From the NCBI RefSeq assembly GCF_002933465.1, contig NZ_PSZE01000019.1, positions 1-64,000 on the forward strand: a stretch of 64,000 nt of DNA, in the 5' to 3' direction. This document shows, in pieces, positions 53,625 to 61,824 of the stretch (within the stretch, counting starts at the first letter, position 1; the number at the start of each line of letters is the position of its first letter). The notes under the pieces were generated by a model. The model saw only the letters and a list, made by a program, of their open reading frames with translations. It was not told the DNA's origin and did no database searches. The translations under genes were made by a program, and so were the position numbers. The DNA comes from Nocardia nova (lineage in GTDB: Bacteria > Actinomycetota > Actinomycetes > Mycobacteriales > Mycobacteriaceae).

Positions 53625-55211
53625 TCAGATCCCCAGCACAAGCTTCGCGGTCGTGAAGTAGATGATCAGGCCGGTCGCGTCGACCAGCGTCGTCACCATC
53701 GGCGCGGAGATCACCGCCGGGTCGATGCGCAATTTCTTGGCCAGCAACGGCATCGTGCCGCCGATGGTCGCGGCCCAGCCACAGATGATCACCAGGGTGA
53801 TGCCGACGACCAGCGCGATCTGCGCGCCGACGAATGCCGCGCCGATCGCCATGCCGACCACCGCGAGCATCGACCCCAGTACCAGTCCGACCCGGCACTC
53901 GCGCCAGATGACCTTCAGCAGATCCGACACCCGCACCTCGCCGACGGCCAACGCCCGCACACACGAGGTCGCCGCCTGCGCACCGGCATTGCCGCCCGCG
54001 CCGATCAGCAGTGGAATGAACAGCGCCAGATGCGCGGCTTGGGCCAGCGTCGCCTCGAACGCGTCGGTCACCGTGACCGTCAGGGTGGCCGCGACCAGCA
54101 GCAACAGCAACCACATCGCGCGGTAGCGGGCCAGCTGGAACACACCGGCGGCCATGTAGTGCCCGGACCACGGGCTGGCGCCGGCCTGCCGCGCCACATC
54201 CTCACTGTCGGCGGCCTCGATGACCTCGACCGCGTCATCGATGGTCAACAGTCCGACCAGCCGGTCCTCACTGTCGACGACCGGCAGGTTGATCAGGTTG
54301 GTCTCGCGCATAAGCCGCGCGGCCCTCTCCGCTGCATCGGTCGCGCGGGCGAAAACCGGTGCGGTGACGACGAGTTCGGTCAGCATCGTCTCCGGATCGC
54401 TGAGAACCAGTTCACGCATCTCGACCACGCCGGTGAGCCGGCGACCGCCGTCCACCACGGGCAGCGTATAGACGGTCTCCGCGTGCGCACCCTTGGCACG
54501 AACCACGCGCAGCGCTTGCTCGACGGTCAGATCACGATGCAGCGCAACGACTTCGGGGGTCATGTAGCGACCGACCGACCCCTCGGGATAGCCGAGCAGC
54601 GCCGCGGTCATCCGCCGTTCGCGCGGGCTCAGCCCGGCCAGCACCTTCTTGGCGACAGTCGCGGGGGCCTCGCGCAGCATCCGGGCGCGGTCGTCGGGGT
54701 CCATCCCTTCTACCAGTTCCCGGAAGCTCTGATCACGCATCCCGGAAAGGATCTGCTGCTGGTCGACCGGCTCGAGCTCCTCGAACACCGCCAGCGCGCG
54801 GTCCTTGTCCAGCAGCCGGAACGCGATGCCGGCGTGCACGGCGTCCATGCGTGCGAGTTCGTCGGCGATCCGGTGCGGGGCGTGGTCGTCCAGCCAATTC
54901 AGCGCGGCGTCGACCCGGCGGTCGTCGATGAGGTCGCGGAGCGAATCGTGGTCCGGATGCTGTTCGGGGACAGCGGTTTCCGCGGCGCCGGCACTGCGGA
55001 CTGCCGCGACGGCGCTCGAATCGGTGACGGCAGCGTCGTATCCGCCCGCGTCGGCAGCGCTCGTTTCGTGAACGCCCGTTTCGATGGTGAGTTTCTCGCC
55101 GGTAGCCTCTGCTCCGGCGTTGTCCAGCCCGGACTCCATACGGGTGGCCGGACGACCCTCATCCGGGACATCGGGGCGTGCGGGCGCGGCAAAGAACAGA
55201 TCGGTCGACAT
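53625..55211 (-). CDS. mgtE: MgtE-family magnesium transporter
   Basis: 528 residues from the ATG at 55211. After about 80 low-complexity residues come the N domain (LRDLIDDRRVDAALNWLDDH, ELEPVDQQQILSGM), two CBS domains (VGRYMTPEVVAL, TDAAERAARLMRETNLINLP) and five TM helices. The pore motif IPLLIGAGGNAGAQAAT is present. It imports Mg2+ and closes when its cytoplasmic domain is loaded with Mg2+. The low-complexity N-terminus is unusual. A leader of up to 317 bases precedes it. Confidence 0.94.
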   Translation of the reverse strand: MSTDLFFAAPARPDVPDEGRPATRMESGLDNAGAEATGEKLTIETGVHETSAADAGGYDAAVTDSSAVAAVRSAGAAETAVPEQHPDHDSLRDLIDDRRVDAALNWLDDHAPHRIADELARMDAVHAGIAFRLLDKDRALAVFEELEPVDQQQILSGMRDQSFRELVEGMDPDDRARMLREAPATVAKKVLAGLSPRERRMTAALLGYPEGSVGRYMTPEVVALHRDLTVEQALRVVRAKGAHAETVYTLPVVDGGRRLTGVVEMRELVLSDPETMLTELVVTAPVFARATDAAERAARLMRETNLINLPVVDSEDRLVGLLTIDDAVEVIEAADSEDVARQAGASPWSGHYMAAGVFQLARYRAMWLLLLLVAATLTVTVTDAFEATLAQAAHLALFIPLLIGAGGNAGAQAATSCVRALAVGEVRVSDLLKVIWRECRVGLVLGSMLAVVGMAIGAAFVGAQIALVVGITLVIICGWAATIGGTMPLLAKKLRIDPAVISAPMVTTLVDATGLIIYFTTAKLVLGI

Positions 55212-55528
55212 GACAGAACCTCGGCATACTGCGAGTGGGTACGGGATCACGGATCACACCGCGAGGCACCGACCTCGCCACCGAAAGCTCTACCGGCAGA
55301 ACAGGAGGACGGCGCCGCGCGGCCTTCGACTCGGGGGTTCGCTACGCACAGCCACCCACCTCCTCGTCGCCAGCACTTCACCGTCAGAGAATTTCGCGTC
55401 CGATGCCGATCGGCACCACTGTGACCTGCACCATTGCCGGGTCGACGCGGGGACGCACAACGCCCGCCTGCATGCTACTCCTCCGCACGTCCAACCACGA
55501 GCCGAACGGAACCGGGCCCGACGTGCGA
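55212..55528 (-). other. Leader/promoter region of mgtE
   Basis: A gene-free stretch between mgtE and the nrdE terminator. In the mgtE leader, GCGAGG/CCTCGC arms (55261-55266 and 55273-55278) form a hairpin, and a GTG preceded by GAGGAG opens a five-codon frame. mgtE genes elsewhere can carry an M-box Mg2+ riboswitch; I cannot match its core here. Confidence 0.45.
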
Positions 55529-55560
55529 ACGGGCGCCCCGGTCGGAGCCGGGGCGCCCGT
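55529..55560 (-). terminator. Hairpin terminator after nrdE
   Basis: ACGGGCGCCCCGG pairs perfectly with CCGGGGCGCCCGT around a six-base loop, 13 bases past the nrdE stop. No U run follows, as usual in high-GC hosts. Confidence 0.82.
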
Positions 55561-55572
55561 GGCACAGCACTG

Positions 55573-57756
55573 CTACAGCATGCAGCTGACGCAGCCCTCG
55601 ACTTCGGTTCCCTCCAAAGCCATTTGGCGGATGCGGATGTAGTACAGGGTCTTGATTCCCTTGCGCCAAGCGTAGATCTGGGCCTTGTTGACATCACGGG
55701 TGGTGGCGCTGTCCTTGAAGAACAGCGTGAGCGACAGGCCCTGGTCCACGTGCTGGGTGGCAGCGGCGTAGGTGTCGATGATCTTCTCGTAGCCGATGTC
55801 GTAGGCGTCGGCGAAGTATTCGAGATTGTCGTTGGTCAGGTAGGGGGCCGGGTAGTAGACGCGGCCGATCTTGCCTTCCTTGCGGATCTCGATCTTCGAC
55901 GCCACCGGGTGAATCGAGCTGGTGGAGTGGTTGATGTAGGAGATCGACCCGGTCGGCGGCACCGCCTGCAGGTTCTGGTTGTAGATGCCGTGCTCCATGA
56001 CCGAGGCCTTCAGTTCGCGCCAGTCCTCCTGGGTCGGGATGCGCACGCCCGCTTTGGCGAAGATCTCCCGCACACGGTCGGTCTTCGGCTCCCATGCCTG
56101 TTCGGTGTACTTGTCGAAGTATTCGCCGCTGGCGTACTTGGATTCCGGGAAGCCGCCGAAGGCCGCGCCGCGCTCGATGGCGAGCTTGTTGGAGGCCCGC
56201 ACCGCATGATAGGCGACGGTATAGAAGTAGATGTTGGTGAAGTCCACACCTTCTTCGGATCCGTAGTGAACCCGCTCGCGCGCGAGATACCCGTGCAGGT
56301 TCATCTGGCCCAGGCCGATGGCGTGGGATTCGTTGTTGCCCTGTTCGATCGAGGGCACCGAATAGATGTGGGTCTGATCCGAGACCGCGGTCAGCGCCCG
56401 GATCGCGACCTCGATGGTCTGCCCGAAATCCGGTGAGTCCATGGCCTTGGCGATATTGAGCGAGCCCAGGTTGCAGGAGATATCCTTGCCGACCTCGGCG
56501 TAGGACAGGTCGTCGTTGAACACCGACGGCGTGGAGACCTGCAGAATCTCCGAGCACAGGTTGGAGTGGGTGATCTTGCCCTTGATCGGGTTGGCCCGGT
56601 TTACCGTGTCCTCGAACATGATGTAGGGATAACCGGATTCGAACTGCAGCTCGGCGATGGTCTGGAAGAACTCGCGGGCGTTGATCTTCGACTTGCGGAT
56701 GCGCTTGTCGTCGACCATCTCGTAGTACTTCTCGGTGACGTTGATGTCGGCGAACGGCACGCCGTAGATCCGCTCGACGTCGTAGGGCGAGAACAGGTAC
56801 ATGTCCTCGTTCTTCTTCGCCAGCTCGAAGGTGATATCGGGGATCACCACACCCAGCGAGAGCGTCTTGATGCGGATCTTCTCGTCCGCGTTCTCCCGCT
56901 TGGTGTCGAGGAAGCGGTAGATGTCGGGGTGGTGCGCGTGCAGGTACACCGCGCCCGCGCCCTGACGCGCGCCGAGCTGATTGGCATAGGAGAAGGAGTC
57001 CTCGAGCAGCTTCATGATGGGGATGACGCCGGAGGACTGGTTCTCGATCTTCTTGATCGGCGCGCCGTGTTCGCGAATGTTGCTCAGCAGCAACGCGACT
57101 CCGCCGCCGCGCTTGGACAGCTGCAGCGCGGAGTTGATGGAGCGCCCGATGGACTCCATGTTGTCCTCTATGCGAAGGAGGAAGCAGCTCACCGGCTCGC
57201 CGCGCTGCTTCTTGCCCGAGTTCAGGAACGTTGGGGTGGCCGGCTGGAAGCGGCCGTCGATGATCTCCTCGACCAGCTGCTGGGCGAGGAGCTCGTCGCC
57301 CGCGGCCAGGGTCAGCGCGACCATGCAGACGCGGTCCTCGAACCGCTCCAGATAGCGCTTCCCGTCGAAGGTCTTGAGCGTGTAGGAGGTGTAGTACTTG
57401 AACGCGCCGAGGAAGGTGGGGAACCGGAACTTCTTGGCGTAGGCCTGCTGGAACAGCTTCTTGACGAACGCGCGGCTGTACTGGTCGAGAACCTCGGGCT
57501 CGTAGTAGTTCTCCTCCACGAGGTAGTCGAGCTTCTCGTCGAGGTTGTGGAAGAAGACGGTGTTCTGGTTGACATGCTGCAGGAAGTACTGCCGGGCGGC
57601 GGCGACATCCTTGTCGAACTGGATCTCACCGTTGGGTCCGTACAAATTCAGCATCGCGTTGAGCGCGTGGTAGTCCAGGCCCTCGGTCGAGGTCTCGGTG
57701 CTGACCGGGCGCTCTAGGCGGGCCGTCTTTCCGGCCGGTGCTGTTGTCGTTGCCAA
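55573..57756 (-). CDS. nrdE: Class Ib ribonucleotide reductase alpha subunit
   Basis: 727 residues from the TTG at 57756; the first ATG in the family-conserved part comes later (AMLNLYGPNGEIQFD), so the start is not firm. It overlaps nrdI by 43 bases. Active-site Cys residues in NLCSEILQVS and the radical-site region ISCNLGSLNIAK are visible, and EGCVSCML at the C-terminus is the redox pair served by NrdH. It makes deoxynucleotides from ribonucleoside diphosphates. It closely follows M. tuberculosis NrdE from memory. Confidence 0.96.
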   Translation of the reverse strand: MATTTAPAGKTARLERPVSTETSTEGLDYHALNAMLNLYGPNGEIQFDKDVAAARQYFLQHVNQNTVFFHNLDEKLDYLVEENYYEPEVLDQYSRAFVKKLFQQAYAKKFRFPTFLGAFKYYTSYTLKTFDGKRYLERFEDRVCMVALTLAAGDELLAQQLVEEIIDGRFQPATPTFLNSGKKQRGEPVSCFLLRIEDNMESIGRSINSALQLSKRGGGVALLLSNIREHGAPIKKIENQSSGVIPIMKLLEDSFSYANQLGARQGAGAVYLHAHHPDIYRFLDTKRENADEKIRIKTLSLGVVIPDITFELAKKNEDMYLFSPYDVERIYGVPFADINVTEKYYEMVDDKRIRKSKINAREFFQTIAELQFESGYPYIMFEDTVNRANPIKGKITHSNLCSEILQVSTPSVFNDDLSYAEVGKDISCNLGSLNIAKAMDSPDFGQTIEVAIRALTAVSDQTHIYSVPSIEQGNNESHAIGLGQMNLHGYLARERVHYGSEEGVDFTNIYFYTVAYHAVRASNKLAIERGAAFGGFPESKYASGEYFDKYTEQAWEPKTDRVREIFAKAGVRIPTQEDWRELKASVMEHGIYNQNLQAVPPTGSISYINHSTSSIHPVASKIEIRKEGKIGRVYYPAPYLTNDNLEYFADAYDIGYEKIIDTYAAATQHVDQGLSLTLFFKDSATTRDVNKAQIYAWRKGIKTLYYIRIRQMALEGTEVEGCVSCML

Positions 57757-58217
57757 AACAATCCCAATCCCTCTCGGACGCGCTCGACGTCCTCGGCGGT
57801 TCCCATCAGTTCGAAGCGATACAGGTACGGCACCCCGCATTTGCGCGAGATGACCTCTCCCGCATAGCAATACGTATCGCCGAAGTTCGTGTTGCCGGCC
57901 GCGATCACCCCGCGCAACAGCGCACGATTATGCGGATCGTTGAGGAATTTCGCCACCTGCCTGGGGACGAATTCCTTGTCCGAACGACCGGCTGCCCCGT
58001 CGCCGCGCTGCGCGTCGAACACGTGACGGCCGCCACCGTAGGTGGGGCAGATCAGCACATAGGGCGTATCGACGCGCAGCGAATCGGCGGTGTGGAGCGG
58101 AATGCGAACGGCCGGCAAACCCAGCCGTTCGACGAAGCGGTGCGTGTTCTCCGACGCGCTCGAGAAGTAGACCAGAGCGGGCGTCGATCGGGTTCCTTCC
58201 CCGGACAACCCAGCCAT
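57714..58217 (-). CDS. nrdI: NrdI flavodoxin-like activator
   Basis: 167 residues. PALVYFSSASENTHRFVERL, CPTYGGGRHVFDA, AAGNTNFGDTYCYAGEVISR and KCGVPYLYRFELMGT fit NrdI. It binds FMN and supplies superoxide or electrons to build the Mn2-Tyr cofactor in NrdF. It lies between nrdH and nrdE, 48 bases after nrdH, and overlaps nrdE, so synthesis is coupled. Confidence 0.95.
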   Translation of the reverse strand: MAGLSGEGTRSTPALVYFSSASENTHRFVERLGLPAVRIPLHTADSLRVDTPYVLICPTYGGGRHVFDAQRGDGAAGRSDKEFVPRQVAKFLNDPHNRALLRGVIAAGNTNFGDTYCYAGEVISRKCGVPYLYRFELMGTAEDVERVREGLGLFWQRQQHRPERRPA

Positions 58218-58265
58218 CCCACTCCCCCTTACTCTGCTCGTCGGACGAACGGTGACCGGAGCGGG

Positions 58266-58499
58266 TCAGGCCGCGGCGGTCACCAGGGACTTGATGCGGT
58301 CCGGACGGAAACCGGACCAGTGCTCGTCGCCGGCCACGACGACGGGGGCCTGCAGATATCCCAGCGCCATCACATAGTCGCGGGCCTCGGGGTTCTCGGA
58401 GATATCGACGACCTCGTACTCCACACCGGCCTTGTCGAGCGCGCGGTAGGTGGCGTTGCACTGGACACAAGCGGGCTTGGTGTAGACCGTGATACTCAT
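58266..58499 (-). CDS. nrdH: NrdH glutaredoxin-like redoxin
   Basis: 77 residues, with AAGGAGAGAG before the ATG. The redox CVQC motif (residues 11-14) follows MSITVYTKPA, and the end WSGFRPDRIKSL is conserved in NrdH. It reduces the C-terminal cysteines of NrdE using thioredoxin reductase. First gene of nrdHIE; a leader of about 180 bases runs from the NrdR-like boxes to the start. Confidence 0.96.
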   Translation of the reverse strand: MSITVYTKPACVQCNATYRALDKAGVEYEVVDISENPEARDYVMALGYLQAPVVVAGDEHWSGFRPDRIKSLVTAAA

Positions 58500-58679
58500 G
58501 GGTGACCCTCTCTCCTTGCCTTATCCGATGCAGCCTTGAATCGGTACGCCATCTGCTGTGAGCATCCGTACTGAGCACGATCCATCCGGTACTGCGCAAA
58601 CCCCTGGAAGAGGGAGCAGCAGGGGCGGTCACACTGCTGTGATCGGATCGGAATCCGACTCCCCTTCCAGTGCGGTAGA

Positions 58680-58725
58680 CACTACACCTAGTGGCCGACA
58701 GATTCATCCGACACGACATGTTGCG
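58680..58725. promoter_or_regulatory. NrdR-box-like palindromes upstream of nrdHIE
   Basis: Box one, CACTACACCTAGTG at 58680-58693, has perfect CACTA/TAGTG arms. A second, weaker box, CACGACATGTTGCG, is centred 32 bases further upstream (58712-58725). This repeats the pattern and spacing seen before nrdF. Together they indicate that NrdR represses both parts of the class Ib enzyme. In the rest of the 479-base gap I also see TCACACTGCTGTGA (58629-58642), a palindrome of unknown role. Confidence 0.68.
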
Positions 58726-58905
58726 AACCACAAAGATGAAATTCGACGGCCGTAAGTACCAGGACAGTCGATTCGCAACCCGACACGACAGTGGCACAGA
58801 TCACGATTTCGTGTCGCAGCTCTCTCCCAGCAAACCCAATACCACCTCTGGTCACATCGGTCACACGGATCTCAACAGGCCCGCTCCGGCACACCGGAAA
58901 CGATC

Positions 58906-58944
58906 GAATGCCGCGCCCGTTCCGAGGGAACGGGCGCGGCATTC
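58906..58944 (-). terminator. Long hairpin terminator after rpmJ
   Basis: Perfect 18-base arms starting GAATGCCGCGCCCGTTCC, with a three-base loop, lie 34 bases past the rpmJ stop. It separates this gene from the nrd promoter region downstream. Confidence 0.8.
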
Positions 58945-58978
58945 GGCCACTGCTCCGGCGTGTCACAGCCGGGCCGGG

Positions 58979-59101
58979 TCAGCCCTGGCGGGCCTTGAAC
59001 CGCGGCTCCTTCTTGTTGATCACATAGGTCTTGCCGCGGCGTCGCACCACCTGCGCGCCCGGCTTGTCCTTCAGCGAGCGCAGTGAATTCCGCACCTTCA
59101 T
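58979..59101 (-). CDS. rpmJ: Alternative (C-minus, type B) ribosomal protein L36
   Basis: 40 residues, with AGGAGC eight bases before the ATG. It reads MKVRNSLRSLKDKPGAQVVR then RRGKTYVINKKEPRFKARQG. This is the L36 variant with no zinc-binding cysteines (YkgO type). Such paralogues replace zinc-binding L36 when zinc is scarce and so spare zinc. A Zur-type box lies directly upstream, which supports that reading. Confidence 0.93.
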   Translation of the reverse strand: MKVRNSLRSLKDKPGAQVVRRRGKTYVINKKEPRFKARQG

Positions 59102-59114
59102 GACGGGCTCCTAT

Positions 59115-59129
59115 CGAAAATGGTTTTCA
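59115..59129 (-). promoter_or_regulatory. Zur box upstream of alternative rpmJ
   Basis: CGAAAATGGTTTTCA matches the actinobacterial Zur operator TGAAAATGATTTTCA at 13 of 15 positions and keeps the inverted repeat GAAAA/TTTTC. It is 14 bases from the start codon, so bound Zur would block initiation or early transcription. Zinc shortage would release it. Confidence 0.75.
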
Positions 59130-59218
59130 TATCCTACAGAGGTGTGCGGCGGGAGCGTTAGGACGCCGGTCACGTCGCCACCCCCTCGGCCGACGACCGC
59201 CCCACCCCCAACACCACC

Positions 59219-59248
59219 GAGGGGCCGCACCATCGGGTGCGGCCCCTC
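59219..59248 (-). terminator. Hairpin terminator after the FMN reductase gene
   Basis: GAGGGGCCGCACC pairs perfectly with GGTGCGGCCCCTC around a four-base loop, 32 bases past the stop at 59280. No U run. Confidence 0.78.
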
Positions 59249-59279
59249 GCAACGGCTCGAGCCGATTACCGTCTCACAC

Positions 59280-59843
59280 TCAGGCGTTGACCGATTCCCG
59301 CGCGGCGACCAGTTCGGTGATCGCGGCGGCGAGCTGGGTCACAGCCTCGGCGTCGTCGCGCGGATGCGCCTCGCCGAAGCGCTGGCCGATGGTGCCGAAG
59401 TGCAGGTGCGCGCTCTCCACGACGGTGCCGCCGGCTACACCGACGACCTTCACCGTGTCGCCGTGCGCCCACTTCGCGGCGTTCTGGCTGACCGAGGCGC
59501 TGATCACGGCGACCGGCTTACCCTTGATCGAACTGGCGCCGTAGGGCCGCGAGGCCCAGTCGATCGCATTCTTGAGCACGGCCGGGATGGTGCCGTTGTA
59601 TTCGGGAACGAACAGCACCAGGGCGTCGGCGGCGACGATGGCGTCACGCAGCGCCTGCGCCGGCGCGGGCACCTGACCCGGTACGTCGATGTCCTCGTTG
59701 TAGAAAGGAACATTTCCGAGACCGTCGTAGATATCGACCTCGACACCTTCCGGTGCGGTCTGGGCGGCAGCCTCGGCCAGCTGCCGGTTGATCGAACCGG
59801 CGCGCAAGCTGCCGACGAGAGCCAGGATGCGAGTCTGTGACAT
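59280..59843 (-). CDS. NADPH-dependent FMN reductase / quinone reductase
   Basis: 187 residues from the ATG at 59843, with AAGGAG five bases upstream. LALVGSLRAGSINRQLAEAA is the FMN-phosphate loop, and LVLFVPEYNGTIPAVLKNAI DWAS the flavin and NADPH segment of the family. It reduces FMN, quinones or chromate. It is divergent from a TetR gene 100 bases away, likely its repressor. Confidence 0.9.
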   Translation of the reverse strand: MSQTRILALVGSLRAGSINRQLAEAAAQTAPEGVEVDIYDGLGNVPFYNEDIDVPGQVPAPAQALRDAIVAADALVLFVPEYNGTIPAVLKNAIDWASRPYGASSIKGKPVAVISASVSQNAAKWAHGDTVKVVGVAGGTVVESAHLHFGTIGQRFGEAHPRDDAEAVTQLAAAITELVAARESVNA

Positions 59844-59943
59844 GATCACTCCTTGTGCGATGGGGCGGCGGTGGCGTCCGCTGTCACGACACGATAACCG
59901 GACTACGGTCCGCTTTCATTCCCGGGTCATGGGGTAAACGACT

Positions 59944-60678
59944 GTGAACTGCGACACTCCGGATTCGACGCCGTCGAATTCGTCCCATTCGTCCGATCCG
60001 GGCGCCACGGATCCGGCCTTCGCCGCCGCGCTGCGTCCCGGCGCGCTGCCACTCGAGGCCGTGGCCGTCGACCTCCCGCCGACCGCGCTCATCACCGCGC
60101 TGCCGGTAGCCGAACACTCCGAGCGCAGCGATGCCGTACGGAACCGGCAGCTACTGCTCGACGCCGCCGAGGAACTGGTCCGCGAATTCGGCGCCGACGG
60201 CGTCACGATGGACGCGGTCGCCAAACGCGCGGGCGTCGGTAAGGGCACCGTATTCCGCAGGTTCGGCAACCGGGCCGGTCTCATGCTGGCGCTGCTCGAC
60301 CAATCCGAGCAGAAATTGCAGGCGGCGTTCATGTTCGGGCCACCGCCGCTGGGCCCGGGCGCCCCGCCGCTGCAGCGGCTGATCGCCTACGGGCGCGCCC
60401 GTTTGGCCGGGATCGAGGTGGAGGGCGAAATGCGCCGCGCCGCCGACGAATCCGGCCGCTACGCCAGCGCGCCGTACAACATCTCGAAAACCCATGTGTC
60501 GCTGCTGCTTCGGCAGCTCGACGTGAGCGGCGATATCGCGCTGACGGCGGATACGCTGCTGGCGATCCTCGATGCCGGCCTGGTGCTGCATCAGCTGCGG
60601 GTCCTCGGTTATCGGCCCGAACAGATCGCCGACCACTGGGAAAACGTGGTGCGCGCACTGGTGGCACCCGCCCAGTAG
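59944..60678 (+). CDS. TetR-family transcriptional regulator
   Basis: 244 residues from a GTG at 59944; the first 60 residues are low complexity. The TetR helix-turn-helix is LLLDAAEELVREFGADGVTM, then VAKRAGVGKGTVFRRFGNRA. It is divergent from the FMN reductase and lies ten bases before nadE on the same strand, so nadE may share its transcript. Target and ligand unknown. Confidence 0.9.
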   Translation: MNCDTPDSTPSNSSHSSDPGATDPAFAAALRPGALPLEAVAVDLPPTALITALPVAEHSERSDAVRNRQLLLDAAEELVREFGADGVTMDAVAKRAGVGKGTVFRRFGNRAGLMLALLDQSEQKLQAAFMFGPPPLGPGAPPLQRLIAYGRARLAGIEVEGEMRRAADESGRYASAPYNISKTHVSLLLRQLDVSGDIALTADTLLAILDAGLVLHQLRVLGYRPEQIADHWENVVRALVAPAQ

Positions 60679-60687
60679 AGTGGCCGC

Positions 60688-61530
60688 ATGGGGAACCTGC
60701 GCGAACAGATCATCGCCGAATTGGGTGTCGCGGCCGACATCGAGCCGAAAGTCGAGGTGCGGCGCCGCATCGAATTCCTGGCCGACTATCTGAGTTCCAC
60801 GCCGGCAACGGGTTTCGTTCTCGGCATCAGCGGTGGTCAGGACAGTTCGCTCACCGGCAAACTGTGCCAGCTGGCCGTGGACGAGTTGCGAGCCCGGGGA
60901 CAGGAGGCGACATTCGTCGCGGTCCGGCTTCCCTACGGCGCGCAAGCCGATGCCGACGACGCGCGGCGGGCGCTGGATTTCATCGGCCCGGACCATGTGG
61001 TCGAGGTCAACGTGAAGCCCGGCGCCGACGCGGTGGCGGCCGCGACCGCCGAGGGCGTGCGCGAACTGCTCGGACATGAGACCGAGCTGCGTGATTTCGT
61101 CCGCGGCAACATCAAAGCGCGCGAACGGATGATCATCCAGTACGCGATCGCGGGGCAGTTGAATATGGTGGTCGTCGGCACCGACCACGCGGCGGAGGCG
61201 GTCACCGGGTTCTTCACCAAGCACGGTGACGGCGGGGTCGACATCACTCCCCTGACCGGACTGACCAAGCGCCAGGGCGCGGCATTGCTGCAAGAATTGG
61301 GCGCTCCGCCGAGCCTGTGGGAGAAGGTGCCCACCGCCGACCTCGAAGACGATCGCCCGGCACTGCCGGACGAGGAGGCGCTCGGTCTGAGGTACGCCCA
61401 GATCGACGATTACCTCGAGGGCAAGACCGTCGCGCCGGAGGTGGCCGAGCGCATCGAGACGATCTACTGCAATACCCGGCACAAGCGGACGGTGCCGGTG
61501 TCGCCGCTCGACTCCTGGTGGAAGAACTGA
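60688..61530 (+). CDS. nadE: Ammonia-dependent NAD+ synthetase
   Basis: 280 residues. The ATP pyrophosphatase motif GISGGQDSSLTGKLCQLAV is at about 45-63. VVVGTDHAAEAVTGFFTKHGDGG and TPLTGLTKRQG fit the short, B. subtilis/E. coli type. There is no N-terminal nitrilase domain, so it uses ammonia. It makes NAD+ from deamido-NAD+. The glutamine-dependent NadE of mycobacteria is longer, so this may be a second enzyme. Confidence 0.94.
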   Translation: MGNLREQIIAELGVAADIEPKVEVRRRIEFLADYLSSTPATGFVLGISGGQDSSLTGKLCQLAVDELRARGQEATFVAVRLPYGAQADADDARRALDFIGPDHVVEVNVKPGADAVAAATAEGVRELLGHETELRDFVRGNIKARERMIIQYAIAGQLNMVVVGTDHAAEAVTGFFTKHGDGGVDITPLTGLTKRQGAALLQELGAPPSLWEKVPTADLEDDRPALPDEEALGLRYAQIDDYLEGKTVAPEVAERIETIYCNTRHKRTVPVSPLDSWWKN

Positions 61531-61581
61531 GGGCAGCGTCCACCGCTGGGGAGTCCACCGCACGAGAGAACGGGGCGCTGA

Positions 61582-61824
61582 TCAGCCGCCCGCGAACGGC
61601 GGCAGTACGTCGACGCGGGCGGTGAGGCGGGTGCTGCCGTCGCGGGTGAGTTCCTCGCCTACCAGATAGGCGCAGACCTTCAGCATCGGGTCCAAATCCG
61701 CGCCGTAGGCCGCGCGCAACGCGGTGCGCAGGTCACCGACCGTTGCCGCATCGGGCAGGTCGAGATGTTCGCTTGATTTGCCGACCGCGTCGGCGATCGC
61801 GGCGAAATATCTGACCTCAACCAC
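61582..61824 (-). CDS. moaD: MoaD-family molybdopterin synthase small subunit
   Basis: 80 residues. MVEVRYFAAIADAVGKSSEH, VGDLRTALRAAYG and the C-terminal LPPFAGG are complete, with the Gly-Gly end that becomes the thiocarboxylate. It overlaps the moaA end by eight bases. It donates sulfur in molybdopterin synthesis together with MoaE, which is not in view. Confidence 0.92.
   Translation of the reverse strand: MVEVRYFAAIADAVGKSSEHLDLPDAATVGDLRTALRAAYGADLDPMLKVCAYLVGEELTRDGSTRLTARVDVLPPFAGG

Noticed and set aside
55384..55434. 16-codon ATG frame (MVQVTVVPIGIGREIL) in the mgtE leader
   Set aside because: No ribosome site and nothing in the peptide that suggests attenuation.
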